A DNA stretch of 6,646 nucleotides from Candidatus Melainabacteria bacterium. GTDB taxonomy: Bacteria; Cyanobacteriota; Vampirovibrionia; LMEP-6097. The stretch lies in contig JAPPOW010000061.1 in NCBI GenBank assembly GCA_028817775.1, positions 1 through 6,646 on the forward strand, given 5' to 3'. The position numbers were made by a program, and so were the translations under genes. Below the pieces are notes generated by a model. That model searched no databases. It was not told the origin of the DNA and was given only the letters and a program-made list of their open reading frames with translations. How positions within the stretch are numbered: position 1 is the first letter of the stretch; every line of letters starts with the position of its first letter. This document shows positions 6,435 to 6,646 of the stretch, in pieces.

Positions 6435-6464
6435 ATATTAGCAGATTATAAAGCTAAATGTCAA
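6435..6464 (-). promoter_or_regulatory. Strong sigma-70-type promoter for the 146-aa gene
   Basis: On the minus strand a perfect TTGACA (6464-6459) is followed after 18 bp by TAATAT (6440-6435), preceded by TGC to make an extended -10. The start ATG (6427) comes 7 nt later, so transcription should begin at the A of the ATG or beside it. A second TATAAT (6450-6445) is only 8 bp from the -35, too close to act with it. This is the best promoter match in the window. Confidence 0.6.
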
Positions 6465-6506
6465 TACTTAATCGATAGGGCATAATAGTTATAGAGGGCA
6501 AAGAAA

Positions 6507-6646
6507 ATAGAAAACACAAATATCAATTTAAACTATATTGATCTCAAGGAATTTTTCTACAAATTTCTCAATCTTGAGATAAACCAACTAAAGGTTTTTA
6601 GTATTGTGCTGCAGCTGGCTTTTATTGCCTGGTTACTTTATCAAGT
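6507..6646 (+). CDS. Partial open frame with N-terminal membrane segment, start uncertain (3' end off window)
   Basis: The frame is open from 6495, after a TAG at 6492, to the window end. It reads IENTNINLNYIDLKEFFYKF then LNLEINQLKVFSIVLQLAFI and AWLLYQ. The pattern of a charged, amphipathic start followed by a hydrophobic run (about residues 30-46) resembles the N-terminus of an inner-membrane protein. There is no ATG, GTG or TTG before the GTG at 6606, which lies within the hydrophobic run. ATA at 6507 has a good AGAGGG (6493-6498) 8 nt upstream, so it would be a non-canonical start; ATT 6537 is another option. It is divergent from the gene starting at 6427. Only 46 codons are visible, so no family can be named and it may not be a gene. 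The rest of 6428-6506 holds only the minus-strand promoter and a CATAAT (6481-6486) that could serve as a -10 here. Confidence 0.35.
   Translation, partial: MENTNINLNYIDLKEFFYKFLNLEINQLKVFSIVLQLAFIAWLLYQ

Noticed and set aside
6133..6485. Frames of 64 codons (minus) and 72 codons (plus) overlapping the 146-aa gene
   Set aside because: The 146-aa frame has a strong promoter placed correctly for its ATG; the others have none.
6541..6580. 8-bp inverted repeat ATCTCAAG (6541-6548) / CTTGAGAT (6573-6580)
   Set aside because: The loop is 24 nt and the arms lie inside an open frame, so chance is likely.

Overview
The window is bacterial chromosomal DNA of moderate-to-low GC (about 40% by eye), with tightly spaced genes and almost no recognisable Shine-Dalgarno sites. 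The diaminopimelate decarboxylase carries signatures I associate with cyanobacterial-type enzymes (CHTHDYIKTG followed by DSKFGF, and GAYNYSMASNYNR). With a futalosine-pathway MqnA and weak SD use, this hints at a non-photosynthetic relative of Cyanobacteria (Melainabacteria-like) or a similar lineage. That is a low-confidence inference.

Layout. On the minus strand, a glutamine-dependent NAD+ synthetase (nadE, 795-2477) is followed by mqnA, the first enzyme of the futalosine route to menaquinone. The mqnA gene runs off the left edge and lacks only its 3' end. Divergent from nadE on the plus strand is lysA (2642-3970), diaminopimelate decarboxylase. Next come two adjacent plus-strand genes of unknown function (4055-5029 and 5034-5966, 4 bp apart, probably one operon). 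A convergent minus-strand gene for a small, low-complexity unknown protein (5987-6427) has the best promoter in the window. An open plus-strand frame with a predicted membrane segment begins near 6507 and leaves the right edge. The identified genes serve redox cofactor supply (NAD+, menaquinone) and lysine/peptidoglycan precursor synthesis.

Two palindromic DNA elements flank nadE, and no gene explains them. At 764-851 an 88-bp nested palindrome with perfect 12-nt terminal arms sits on the nadE-mqnA junction. It supplies the last 18 codons of the nadE frame and an in-frame upstream extension of mqnA. At 2499-2623 a 125-bp element fills the divergent nadE/lysA promoter region. It is a near-symmetric chain of hairpins separated by CATATG-like hexamers, and its two arms carry compensatory base-pair changes.

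A second pattern runs through the window. Five of the six genes have a -10-like box ending 5-8 nt before a plausible start codon (at nadE and lysA, and at 6427, of the extended TGn form), and no SD. This suggests leaderless transcription, and for nadE and mqnA it points to GTG starts slightly inside the longest frames. No RNA gene, CRISPR array or transposase gene was seen.
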